Positions 36,211-44,117 of a DNA stretch of 46,584 nucleotides are shown here, one piece after another. Each line of letters starts with the position of its first letter. The first letter of the stretch is position 1. The translations under genes were made by a program, and so were the position numbers. The notes beneath the pieces are model-generated. The model made no database searches and was not told the origin of the DNA. It saw only the letters and a program-made list of their open reading frames with translations. The DNA is taken from assembly GCA_934277375.1 (NCBI GenBank), contig CAKQTZ010000017.1:1-46584 (forward strand), given 5' to 3'. The DNA is from an uncultured Coprococcus sp. (GTDB lineage: Bacteria; Bacillota; Clostridia; Lachnospirales; Lachnospiraceae).

Positions 36211-38448
36211 ATGACGATCAATAAAAGAGCTGCGCGCAGCATAAAGAAAAATATTTCCTTCTATATAATAAGTACGATTCTTACTGTACTGATATGTATT
36301 CTCATAATAGCGCCGGTATCCACAGGACACAATATGAAGAAGGTCATAGATAAATTTGTGGATGACTACAAGGCAGAGGATGCAGAATTTGTCACTTATA
36401 ATCCTATATCAGACGATGATATGGCGAAGCTGGAAAATGATTACGACGTGATCATGGAATGCAGCAGATATAAGGATATCAAGATTGATACAGGCGATAT
36501 TGAAGGTTCAACGATCAGAGTGTTTGACATGCCGGAGAAACTGAATCTGTGCAATGCCAGAGACGGACGTATGCCTGAGAGCGGAGAGGTGCTTCTCACA
36601 CAGAATTTTGCAGATGCCCATGATATCAAGGTGGGCGATACGGTGAATGTTGGAGAGTATTCATACAAGGTGTCTGCATTTGCGACGAAGGCTGATTACA
36701 TATATATGCTTGAGAAGCTTTCAGGTTACGTTGAGAAAGACAAATTCGCGGTGATGATGGCATGTCATGATGACTATGACAAGATAGATGCCGATGAGAC
36801 TGCTTACTATTCAATAAGATACAACAGGGACAACAGCAAGGAGGTGCGTGCGAAGTTAAATGATGACTACGTAATAGCCAGTTACCTGGCCGCTACCACC
36901 AACACAAGAATATCGATGCCTGTAAATGAGGGAGATGCGGTCACAAATATGGCGACTATGTACGCCCCTATCATGTTCATAATAGTTCTTGCTCTTATTG
37001 TCATGGTACTTGGAAGAAATATAAGAAATGAGCAGTATCTTCTTGGAACATTTCTTGCACTTGGATTTTCAAAGAAGCAGGTAGTTAGGCATTATATGAG
37101 ATTCGGTATGCTGCCGGGAGTCGTGGGAAGTGTGATTGGTATTATTGCGGCAATTCCGGTTACGAGAGCCATAAGCTATTTCTATATAGAGTATGATTTT
37201 GAGAAACTTGAGTATACGGTTACATATGACGTTTCTTCTATATTAATAGCGCTGATCCTTCCAACAGTGATCTACTGTCTGGCTATAGCTGTTCAGGCAT
37301 CAAGGCTTCTCAGAAAATCTCCAGTGGATCTGCTCAGAAACACAGGAAAGGACAGCAAGGCTATAGGAATTATGAAGAACAGCCATGCAAAGACACAGTT
37401 CAAGATGAGGATAAGAAGTGTGCTCGGACATCCTGGAAGAAGTATAGTTACAACGATTGGAGTGTGTGTTGCTGCATTCTGCATCATGGCAGGACTTATC
37501 ATGGATGACAGTCTGGACTGCCTGATGCATGACGGATTGACAAGTTCAGTAAAATACAATTATCTGTACAGGCTGAATTCGCTCGGCGAAGGAACCCCGG
37601 ATGAGGGGGAGGCACTTTTTCAGAACTACTATGAGGTGGATGGAAATACAGTGCAGCTCTCCACACAGGGAATAGATGAAGGCTCAAAGTATTTCCCAGA
37701 TAAAACAGATACTGGCGAAAAACTGGATCTGGACAAATATTATCTCACAAGTGCTGCTGCGGAGACATATGGTGTGAAAACGGGGGATGAGCTCACGTTC
37801 TGCAATATTGCAGATCTTAAGGAACACAAAGTGAAGATAAGTGGCGTGGTGACTGACAATACACATTGCTATCTCTATACTTCCAGAAAAAATGCAACTG
37901 AGCTTGCAGGTGTGGACAGCGGCGTGTACAACTGTATCATAAGTGACAAAAAACTGAAACTTGACAAAGGTCTGGTGGCAAGTGAGACCAGCATGGCTGT
38001 ATCTGCGTATACAATGGAGAATATCATGGGCCCTATGAATGCGATCATCGTAGGTATAGAGGTGCTTGGAATCGTACTTGGAGTGTTTGTCCTGTATCTG
38101 GTGATCAACATGATAGTGTCTGAGATGGGCACAAATATATCGGTCATGAAGGTGCTCGGTTTCAACAGACGAGAGATCACGAACAGAGTTCTGAATGTCA
38201 ACCACATCCTTGTGTGTATAGGATTCCTGATCGGTATCCCGGCGGCATATGCATTTGTCAAGGTTGGATATTCGGATACCATAGAGAATTATGGAATGCT
38301 GCTTGCACCTGTGGTCAAGGTCAAGGCGATCATTATTGGATTTGTTCTCACATGGATCACGTATGAGATATCACTTCTTCTTCAGAAAAGAAAAATATCA
38401 AGGATTGACATGGTGGAGTCTTTGAAGGAAAATAATAGAAATGAGTAG
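36211..38448 (+). CDS. FtsX/MacB-type ABC exporter permease
   Basis: A 745-residue permease with two FtsX repeats. Membrane segment 1 lies at about 15-38, then a large outer domain (about 40-250), three helices (about 253-365), a segment near 410-430, a second outer domain and three more helices near the C-terminus (the last FtsX core contains MIVSEMGTNISVMKVLGFNRREI). Such permeases work in antimicrobial peptide resistance or lipid/lipoprotein handling. GGAG precedes the ATG, one base after the ATPase remnant's stop. Its reading frame is fully intact although its partner ATPase is broken, so either the damage is recent or another ATPase serves it. Confidence 0.88.
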   Translation: MTINKRAARSIKKNISFYIISTILTVLICILIIAPVSTGHNMKKVIDKFVDDYKAEDAEFVTYNPISDDDMAKLENDYDVIMECSRYKDIKIDTGDIEGSTIRVFDMPEKLNLCNARDGRMPESGEVLLTQNFADAHDIKVGDTVNVGEYSYKVSAFATKADYIYMLEKLSGYVEKDKFAVMMACHDDYDKIDADETAYYSIRYNRDNSKEVRAKLNDDYVIASYLAATTNTRISMPVNEGDAVTNMATMYAPIMFIIVLALIVMVLGRNIRNEQYLLGTFLALGFSKKQVVRHYMRFGMLPGVVGSVIGIIAAIPVTRAISYFYIEYDFEKLEYTVTYDVSSILIALILPTVIYCLAIAVQASRLLRKSPVDLLRNTGKDSKAIGIMKNSHAKTQFKMRIRSVLGHPGRSIVTTIGVCVAAFCIMAGLIMDDSLDCLMHDGLTSSVKYNYLYRLNSLGEGTPDEGEALFQNYYEVDGNTVQLSTQGIDEGSKYFPDKTDTGEKLDLDKYYLTSAAAETYGVKTGDELTFCNIADLKEHKVKISGVVTDNTHCYLYTSRKNATELAGVDSGVYNCIISDKKLKLDKGLVASETSMAVSAYTMENIMGPMNAIIVGIEVLGIVLGVFVLYLVINMIVSEMGTNISVMKVLGFNRREITNRVLNVNHILVCIGFLIGIPAAYAFVKVGYSDTIENYGMLLAPVVKVKAIIIGFVLTWITYEISLLLQKRKISRIDMVESLKENNRNE

Positions 38449-38484
38449 CCGCTGAGCGCAAGCGAGGGGGCGACACCAGAAAAA

Positions 38485-38524
38485 TAGCCGCCATGCGCCG
38501 AAGGCGCATATCGGAATGCGGCTA
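38485..38524. repeat. Double hairpin upstream of the TetR gene
   Basis: TAGCCGC (38485-38491) pairs with GCGGCTA (38518-38524), enclosing the tight hairpin ATGCGCC-GAA-GGCGCAT (38493-38509). A further TAGCCGC lies just upstream at 38447-38453. There is no T-run. It may be a REP-like repeat or an mRNA hairpin between the permease and tetR. Confidence 0.6.
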
Positions 38525-38573
38525 CGATTATATATTTGATATCAGGATGATGTCTGAGGAGAAAGGGCTGCAC

Positions 38574-39164
38574 ATGGCGAAGCGAGTGTTTACAGAGGAA
38601 GAACGTGATGAATACAGAGAGAAAATGCTGGCGGCGGGATTTGACCTGCTGAAAAAGTACGGCATGACGCATATGTCCATTGCAAAGATCACAGATGCAG
38701 CGGGGATAGGTGTGAGCACCTTCTATAATTTCTTTCCGTCCAAGGAAGCATATGTGTATGAGGTCATAAAATATAGGAGAAAGATAATCCCAGATCTAAT
38801 GAAAATGGCGTTAAATGGCAAGGAGAAGGCTGGTCCGGCTGAGGTCAGAACGTATCTGAAGTTCATGATCGATGAGAACTACAGCACTTTTCCAAGCCTT
38901 ACTCCGGAAGATGAGAAGAAATTCCTTGAGATGCTGCCTGAACAGGCAAGACCGAATCTGCAGCGAGAGAAAGAGATAGGCGCAAGATTCATTCAGTGGA
39001 TAGATGGTGTGAGGCCAGATGTGAACATTGCAGTTGCGGCCAATCTCATCAAGATATATGTGCTTGGGGCAGAGGGCAGAGATATGCTGCATGAAGTGGC
39101 ATATGAAGAAACCATGGAGCGCATGAGGGATGCCATCATCTATGAGATCTTTGGAAATAAGTAG
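38574..39164 (+). CDS. TetR-family repressor of the exporter locus
   Basis: A 196-residue regulator. The helix-turn-helix is at about residues 28-50 (MTHMSIAKITDAAGIGVSTFYNFFPSKEAYVYEV), followed by the all-helical ligand domain. GAGGAG sets the start at 38574; the longer frame from 38493 begins inside the hairpin. It follows the exporter permease, and its likely operator is the inverted repeat in the exporter promoter at 35555. The stop codon TAG is supplied by the adjacent repeat element. Confidence 0.88.
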   Translation: MAKRVFTEEERDEYREKMLAAGFDLLKKYGMTHMSIAKITDAAGIGVSTFYNFFPSKEAYVYEVIKYRRKIIPDLMKMALNGKEKAGPAEVRTYLKFMIDENYSTFPSLTPEDEKKFLEMLPEQARPNLQREKEIGARFIQWIDGVRPDVNIAVAANLIKIYVLGAEGRDMLHEVAYEETMERMRDAIIYEIFGNK

Positions 39165-39249
39165 GGACGTTCCTTTTGTCACGAAGAGTGTCCCTGTGTC
39201 ATGCTTATAATAATACAGGGGACGCCCATTGAGGCAAAAGAAATGTCCC
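39164..39249. repeat. REP-like palindromic element, decayed copy A
   Basis: The left arm (39164-39194) starts GGGACGTTCCTTTTGTCACG and matches the arm of copy B at 40418 with one difference. The right arm (39219-39249) is degraded. The element begins at the last base of the tetR stop codon. Confidence 0.8.
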
Positions 39250-39293
39250 CACAATATCAATTTATAAATTTTGGTTTGAAGGAGCGACAATAT

Positions 39294-39920
39294 ATGAAGT
39301 ATTTATATTTGCATGGACTAGGACAAAAACCAGACAGTTGGAATAGAGTTATAAAAGAAACGAAGGTATCGGAAAGTAGTGTCAAATTAAGTTTGGCAGA
39401 GATGTTAGAAGGAAAATCTGCTACATATAAGGAATTATATTCGGCATTCTCATCAGAATGTGACAAAGTGAACGATGAAATTGTCTTATGTGGGCTTTCT
39501 CTAGGGGCTGTTTTGGCACTTAATTATGCGATAGACCACCCAGACAAAGTAAAGGCTCTCGTATTAATTGCAGCACAATATAAAATGCCTAAAAAATTAT
39601 TGAAAGTTCAGAATATGCTGTTTCGTCTTATGCCGAATTCGGCATTCAGTAAAATGGATTTCAAAAAAGCAGATGTTATCAGCCTGTGCGGGACGATGGC
39701 TGAATTGGATTTCAGTGACTCCCTGCATAAGGTGTCTTGTCCGGTCTTGCTCATTTGTGGGGAAAAGGACACTGCAAACAAAAAAACTTCGAAAGAACTT
39801 TGCCAATATTTGAACAACGCCTGTTTCCATGAACTTGTGAAAACAGGTCATGAAGCGAACATAGAAGCTCCGGAAGAATTGACGATCGTGTTGCAGAGAT
39901 TTTATGATAATATCAGATAA
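39294..39920 (+). CDS. Alpha/beta hydrolase
   Basis: A 208-residue cytoplasmic hydrolase. YLHGLGQKPDSW forms the oxyanion loop, GLSLGA holds the nucleophile Ser, and the acid and base are in ICGEKDT (Asp) and KTGHEAN (His). The start at 39294 follows GAAGGAG; the longer frame to 39201 runs through the repeat element. The substrate is unknown. Base use is more AT-rich than the neighbouring genes, and the gene lies between two copies of the same repeat, so it may have been acquired together with the next gene. Confidence 0.88.
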   Translation: MKYLYLHGLGQKPDSWNRVIKETKVSESSVKLSLAEMLEGKSATYKELYSAFSSECDKVNDEIVLCGLSLGAVLALNYAIDHPDKVKALVLIAAQYKMPKKLLKVQNMLFRLMPNSAFSKMDFKKADVISLCGTMAELDFSDSLHKVSCPVLLICGEKDTANKKTSKELCQYLNNACFHELVKTGHEANIEAPEELTIVLQRFYDNIR

Positions 39921-39977
39921 AATTCAGTGGTGCGCCCAGACCAGGGCATGTGGTGATGTGAATTTATGGGGGAAGAT

Positions 39978-40418
39978 ATGGACTGGTTAAATATATTCGG
40001 ATTGATAATGATTGCAGTTATTATGATACCCAATATTATTTTTGCAGTTAGATGCAAAGAGGGATTTGAAAATAAATGGAGCAATAAATTTGCTGAGGTT
40101 GCAGAACAGATAGGAAGGTTTGGCTGCTTTGGTTTTATGATAATTAACATTCCTGGAACATGGTTCGGGTGGTGGTCTGACGAAGCATTTGCCATATACC
40201 TTATTGTAGACATAATATTAGTAGTGTTGTATTGTGCAATTTGGATAATTTGCTTTAAGAAGAGCAGCATATTCAGAGCGCTGGCGCTATCTGTTATTCC
40301 TTCAGTTTTGTTCTTGTTTAGTGGAATTATGAGCAGATCAATTCTGTTGCTTATCGCAGCAATATTGTTTGCGCCAAGCCATATTCTGCTTTCGTATAAG
40401 AACGCAAGACTGATTTAG
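39978..40418 (+). CDS. Four-helix membrane protein, unknown function
   Basis: A 146-residue protein with four predicted membrane segments (about 5-22, 45-63, 70-92 and 100-120, then a fifth weak one). The ATG at 39978 follows GGGGGAAG; the ATG at 39966 with GGTGATG is an equally possible start adding four residues. There are no known motifs apart from a Trp-rich turn (GTWFGWWSDE). It lies 57 bases after the hydrolase gene and ends in the TAG of repeat copy B. I do not recognise the family. Confidence 0.75.
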   Translation: MDWLNIFGLIMIAVIMIPNIIFAVRCKEGFENKWSNKFAEVAEQIGRFGCFGFMIINIPGTWFGWWSDEAFAIYLIVDIILVVLYCAIWIICFKKSSIFRALALSVIPSVLFLFSGIMSRSILLLIAAILFAPSHILLSYKNARLI

Positions 40419-40501
40419 GGACGTTCCTTTTGTCACGAGGAGTGTCCCTATGTCATAATAAATAAGACAGGGGACACTCCTCGTGACAAAAGGAACGTCC
40501 C
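40418..40501. repeat. REP-like palindromic element, intact copy B
   Basis: Two perfect 31-bp inverted arms (40418-40448 and 40471-40501) are separated by 22 bases. The left arm starts GGGACGTTCCTTTTGTCACG. The element fills the gap between the convergent membrane-protein and hcp genes and supplies the stop codon of the former. Such elements in Firmicutes are often moved by Y1 transposases (RAYT); none is in the window. Confidence 0.9.
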
Positions 40502-40509
40502 TGGGAGAA

Positions 40510-42087
40510 TCACCTCTTCAGTATTGCATCCATATCCTGCTCTGGAGAAGTAATAGGATTTAGCTGGTAGTTATCAACCAGAAATTTAACCACGGTTTCG
40601 GACATGAATGCCGGAAGCGTTGGACCTATATATATATTGCGTACACCCAGCGACAGCAGTGTGAGAAGTATACAGACTGCTTTCTGCTCATACCATGACA
40701 GTACCAGTGTGAGTGGCAGGTCGTTTATGCTGCATCCAAATGCATCGGCAAGGGCCAGGGCGACCTTGATGGCACTGTATGAGTCGTTGCACTGTCCCAT
40801 GTCTAGTATTCTGGGGATACCATCGATGTCGCCGAGGTCGAGATCATTGAAACGGTATTTGCCGCAGGCGAGGGTGAGGACAATGGTGTCCATAGGAGTC
40901 TGTTTTAAGAATTCAGTGTAATAGTTGCGCCCCGGATGTGCACCGTCACAGCCACCCACCAGGAAAATGTGTTTGATATGTCCGGCTTTGATGGCGTTTA
41001 TGATCCTGCCTGCCTGTGATAGAACAGCACTGTGGGCAAAGCCGGTCATCAGCATATGACCTCCGTTTATGCCGCTCATGCTCCTGTCGTGTTCATAGCC
41101 ACCAAGCTTCTGGGCGTGTTTGATCAATGGGGTGAAGTCCTTCTTGCCTGCTCTTGTACCGGTGATATGAACCATGCCATCATAACCCACGACTGATGTG
41201 GTATATATTCTGTCTTTGTAGCTCGGCCTTGGTGGCATGAGACAGTTTGTTGTGAAGAGCACCGGTGCGGGGATGTTCTCGAACTCTGTCTGCTGGCTCT
41301 GCCATGCGGTTCCGAAGTTGCCCGCCAGATTGTGGTATTTGTTAAGTTCCGGATAACCGTGCGCCGGGAGCATTTCGCAGTGGGTGTATACATTTACCCC
41401 TGTCTTTTCTGTCTGTTCGAGCAGCTGGGACAGGTCATTCAGGTCGTGACCGGAGACCACGATAAATGGTCCTTTCTTGATATCTACATTTACTCTCGTA
41501 GGTACAGGCTTGCCAAATGATTCGGTGTTGGCTTTGTCAAGCAGTTCCATGCACTTGAAGTTTACCTGGCCAAATTCCATGATGAGTTCTATCCATTCAG
41601 TTACGCTGTGTTCCCTGTTCACCTCACACAGTCCCTTGTAGAACCACTTCAGAACCTCGCTGTCTGTGTAGCCAAGATTCATGGCGTGGTGGGCGTATGC
41701 AGCCATACCCTTGAGTCCGAACAGCAGAGTGGAGCGCAGTGACACGATATCCGTGTCGCCATCCCAGAGGTCGATCACCTGTATCTTTTCAGCATCAGAT
41801 TTACCGATCTTGTTCTGCTCGTTCCTGACCCTTCCCATAAATTCTTTTATTGCATTGTCGTCAAAGTTGACATTTGTCAGGGTTGTGAAAAGCCCGTCTA
41901 TGATAAGCCTGTCGGCGGTTGCGCTGTGTTTATTTTCCTCTTTAGATAGTTCGGCAAGTCTTATAAGCTCACACACAAGCTCGTCCTGTAGATTTGATGT
42001 GGATGGCTGTTTGCCGCACACCCCGGTATTGACGCAGGCGGAACCGCCCGCTGTCTGCTGACACTGAAAACAAAACATATTTGACAT
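40510..42087 (-). CDS. hcp: Hybrid cluster protein (hydroxylamine/NO reductase)
   Basis: A 525-residue iron-sulfur enzyme for nitric oxide or hydroxylamine detoxification. The N-terminal Cys cluster is C6-x2-C9-x8-C18-x5-C24, the pattern of the [4Fe-4S] form of strict anaerobes rather than the [2Fe-2S] form of enterics. Hybrid-cluster ligands are seen in VYTHCEMLPAHGYP, TTNCLMPP, ACGKYRFN and MGQCNDSYSA. GGAGG precedes the ATG at 42087. No hcr reductase gene is adjacent, so electrons must come from elsewhere. It is a single gene. Confidence 0.96.
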   Translation of the reverse strand: MSNMFCFQCQQTAGGSACVNTGVCGKQPSTSNLQDELVCELIRLAELSKEENKHSATADRLIIDGLFTTLTNVNFDDNAIKEFMGRVRNEQNKIGKSDAEKIQVIDLWDGDTDIVSLRSTLLFGLKGMAAYAHHAMNLGYTDSEVLKWFYKGLCEVNREHSVTEWIELIMEFGQVNFKCMELLDKANTESFGKPVPTRVNVDIKKGPFIVVSGHDLNDLSQLLEQTEKTGVNVYTHCEMLPAHGYPELNKYHNLAGNFGTAWQSQQTEFENIPAPVLFTTNCLMPPRPSYKDRIYTTSVVGYDGMVHITGTRAGKKDFTPLIKHAQKLGGYEHDRSMSGINGGHMLMTGFAHSAVLSQAGRIINAIKAGHIKHIFLVGGCDGAHPGRNYYTEFLKQTPMDTIVLTLACGKYRFNDLDLGDIDGIPRILDMGQCNDSYSAIKVALALADAFGCSINDLPLTLVLSWYEQKAVCILLTLLSLGVRNIYIGPTLPAFMSETVVKFLVDNYQLNPITSPEQDMDAILKR

Positions 42088-42216
42088 GTACTGTATACCT
42101 CCTGAAAATATGAATTTATCTGGAAAATGCCTGGTGACTGTATTGCTGAGATAATTGCTGTCAGTCTGTGGATTTTCTTCTAAATAGAGTATGGACAGCG
42201 CAACGGAGTTTTATAC

Positions 42217-42255
42217 AAAAAAAGAACAGGTCGCCAGATAAGATCTGATGACCTG
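42217..42255 (-). terminator. Terminator of the beta-helix lipoprotein gene
   Basis: On the minus strand CAGGTC with an inner CAGAT/ATCTG stem (42227-42255) is followed by TTC and a T-run (A-run 42217-42223 on the + strand). Confidence 0.75.
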
Positions 42256-42280
42256 CCCGTGATATTGAAAAAAAGGGATT

Positions 42281-42361
42281 AACAAAGGGGTCATAACAAA
42301 GGGGTCAGACCCCTTTGAAAAAAGGAACAAATTTTGTCAGATAACAGAAGGGCCTGACCCC
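42281..42361. repeat. Second REP-like element, GGGGTC-A-GACCCC type
   Basis: AAAGGGGTC-A-GACCCCTTT (42298-42316) is a perfect palindrome. AACAAAGGGGTCA occurs twice in tandem (42281-42293, 42295-42307), and GGGCCTGACCCC (42350-42361) is an inverted copy with one mismatch. The stop codon of the lipoprotein gene (42337) lies inside. Confidence 0.8.
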
Positions 42362-43851
42362 ATTGGTTCATTGTCAACGATGTTGATAGTTCCGGTGAAG
42401 GTGCTGTTTTCAGCCAGGGTCATGTCCAGGGTGGATATGCTGTCAACCCTTATGTTTCCCTCAAGAGTCTGGCTGCTTGCGGTAAATGTGACCTGTGCAC
42501 CGTTTGAACCTGCAGAGCCCCAGCCGTGGGATGCAGAGTTGCCTGTCACGTTGAGCAGGTAGGCATCGCTGTCCTGATTTGTCAGCTTGACACCTGTGAG
42601 GGACAGTGTGCAGTTGGTGTTGGTTATATAGAACATGTCACCGTTCTCCGAAGTGAGGGAGCCGCCGGTCATGGTGAAGCTGGAAGTACCGACCTCTGCG
42701 TCTCCTGACATGGACTGGTATATCATGACGTTGTGGACGTTTTCATCTGAGCTGGTGCCTTCTGTGTCACTCATATTGCCGGTGACAGTGCAGTCCTCAA
42801 GTGCTATGGAGTTCTCACCCTCGATGACAAGTGCTTCGGAATTGTTAGCTGTAAGTTCTGCGTCCTTCACAGTTATGTCAGCGGTGGAGTACACAGCAGG
42901 AGAGTTATAGCCGTTGCTGGTATAAGTTCCTCCGTCTACATTTACCGTTCCGCCGCCTCTGTCGGATCTGATGGCAGCGGATGAGTTGCCAGATGTCGTA
43001 ACTGTCAGATTGCTTGCATTTGTAGTTCCACCGCCGGTTGTCTGGATTCCGCCGGAATTGTCGGCGGATGTGGTGATCGTCGAATCTGATATGTTAACAG
43101 TTGTGCCTGAGCCGTAGCTGAATACACCATTTCCGTTCTGGGCTGACGAGGTCACATTTGCATCCTTGATTGTCACTGTGGCTCCGTTTGTGGCGAGGAG
43201 TGCGGAGTTCATACCGTAGAAGTCGCCGTCTTCGGTGTTGGAGCTTGATCCGGCGGATTTATCTACTGTGATGCCATCCAGAGTCACTGTCGCACCGTCG
43301 ACACGGAGGGCGTTCTCGTCATCACCGGTGGATGAGTAGGTTTCACTGCTGTAGGTTCCGTCAGAATCTATGGTGTTGGCACTGTCGCCCTGGGTAACCT
43401 CTCCGGAACCACCGAAGCCGCTGCCTCCAGGAGCTCCCTGACTATCTCCGTCCGGTTTGTCGGGAGGCGTGTTCTGACCGTTGTCTCCATCCGGTTTGTC
43501 AGGTGGTGTCTGACCATCGGAATTATCCTCTTCGTCAGGCATTGCAGGCGGTGTCTGACTGTCTGAACCGTTTTCGTTGTCAGGGTTTTCAGATGATGTC
43601 TGACTATCCTGAGCAGCTTCAGAAGTTTCTGCCTCTGAAGCCTCTTTCGGGGTGGTGTCTGTCTCTGAAGCCTCCTCCGAGGCGGCCTCCGTCTCTGTAG
43701 TTGCATTATCAGAAGCTTCCGCTTCAGTTGTTGTACTTTCCACTGTTGAATTGTTTGTGGTTGTGGATTCAGTTGTTGCGCTCTGACCGCAGGCTGTAAG
43801 CGACATTGCCATTGCCAGTGCACATATGATAGTAAGATTCTTTTTCTTCAT
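42337..43851 (-). CDS. Secreted beta-helix lipoprotein with Ser/Thr/Glu linker
   Basis: A 504-residue surface lipoprotein. The signal peptide ends in lipobox LTAC (Cys 21). Residues about 22-155 are a low-complexity stalk of Ser, Thr, Glu, Asp and Pro with repeated TPPDKPDG units. Residues about 165-490 form a right-handed parallel beta-helix made of short repeats (TVTLDGITVDKS, TVTIKDANVTSS, TVNISDSTITTS, TVNVDGGTY). Such folds bind or cleave polysaccharides, or act as adhesins. GAAAGGGG sets the start at 43851. The last residues (EPMGSGPSVI) are encoded by the repeat element, so the original C-terminus has probably been replaced. Confidence 0.82.
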   Translation of the reverse strand: MKKKNLTIICALAMAMSLTACGQSATTESTTTNNSTVESTTTEAEASDNATTETEAASEEASETDTTPKEASEAETSEAAQDSQTSSENPDNENGSDSQTPPAMPDEEDNSDGQTPPDKPDGDNGQNTPPDKPDGDSQGAPGGSGFGGSGEVTQGDSANTIDSDGTYSSETYSSTGDDENALRVDGATVTLDGITVDKSAGSSSNTEDGDFYGMNSALLATNGATVTIKDANVTSSAQNGNGVFSYGSGTTVNISDSTITTSADNSGGIQTTGGGTTNASNLTVTTSGNSSAAIRSDRGGGTVNVDGGTYTSNGYNSPAVYSTADITVKDAELTANNSEALVIEGENSIALEDCTVTGNMSDTEGTSSDENVHNVMIYQSMSGDAEVGTSSFTMTGGSLTSENGDMFYITNTNCTLSLTGVKLTNQDSDAYLLNVTGNSASHGWGSAGSNGAQVTFTASSQTLEGNIRVDSISTLDMTLAENSTFTGTINIVDNEPMGSGPSVI

Positions 43852-44117
43852 AATAAAGACCCCTTTCGTCTTGAACATCAACTCTCTCTGAGTGAGTTGC
43901 TTGTTTTTGTATCAATCTTTTAAATGCATTGTAGGGGTGGAACTTTAAATGAACTTAAAATAATTAAAAAAATTTCTGAAGTTACGGCTTGCGTAGATTT
44001 GACCGAAATTTTACACGGCGCTGATAGTAGATGGCAGTGCAAAGGCTTTATAGTTAAATATATTTCGAATTGTCGGGACAAAACAAAGGGCAGATGTAAA
44101 GGTGGGAGAATAAACTG

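Noticed and set aside
39201..39293. Upstream start of the alpha/beta hydrolase
   Set aside because: The extra 31 codons run through the decayed repeat element; the ATG at 39294 has GAAGGAG.
43924..44117. 64-codon ORF starting MHCRGGTLNELK upstream of the DUF3137 gene
   Set aside because: No ribosome binding site, lies in the divergent intergenic region, unconvincing composition. No other gene signal was found in 43852-44117 apart from a CAACTC/GAGTTG repeat at 43879-43899 in the lipoprotein leader.
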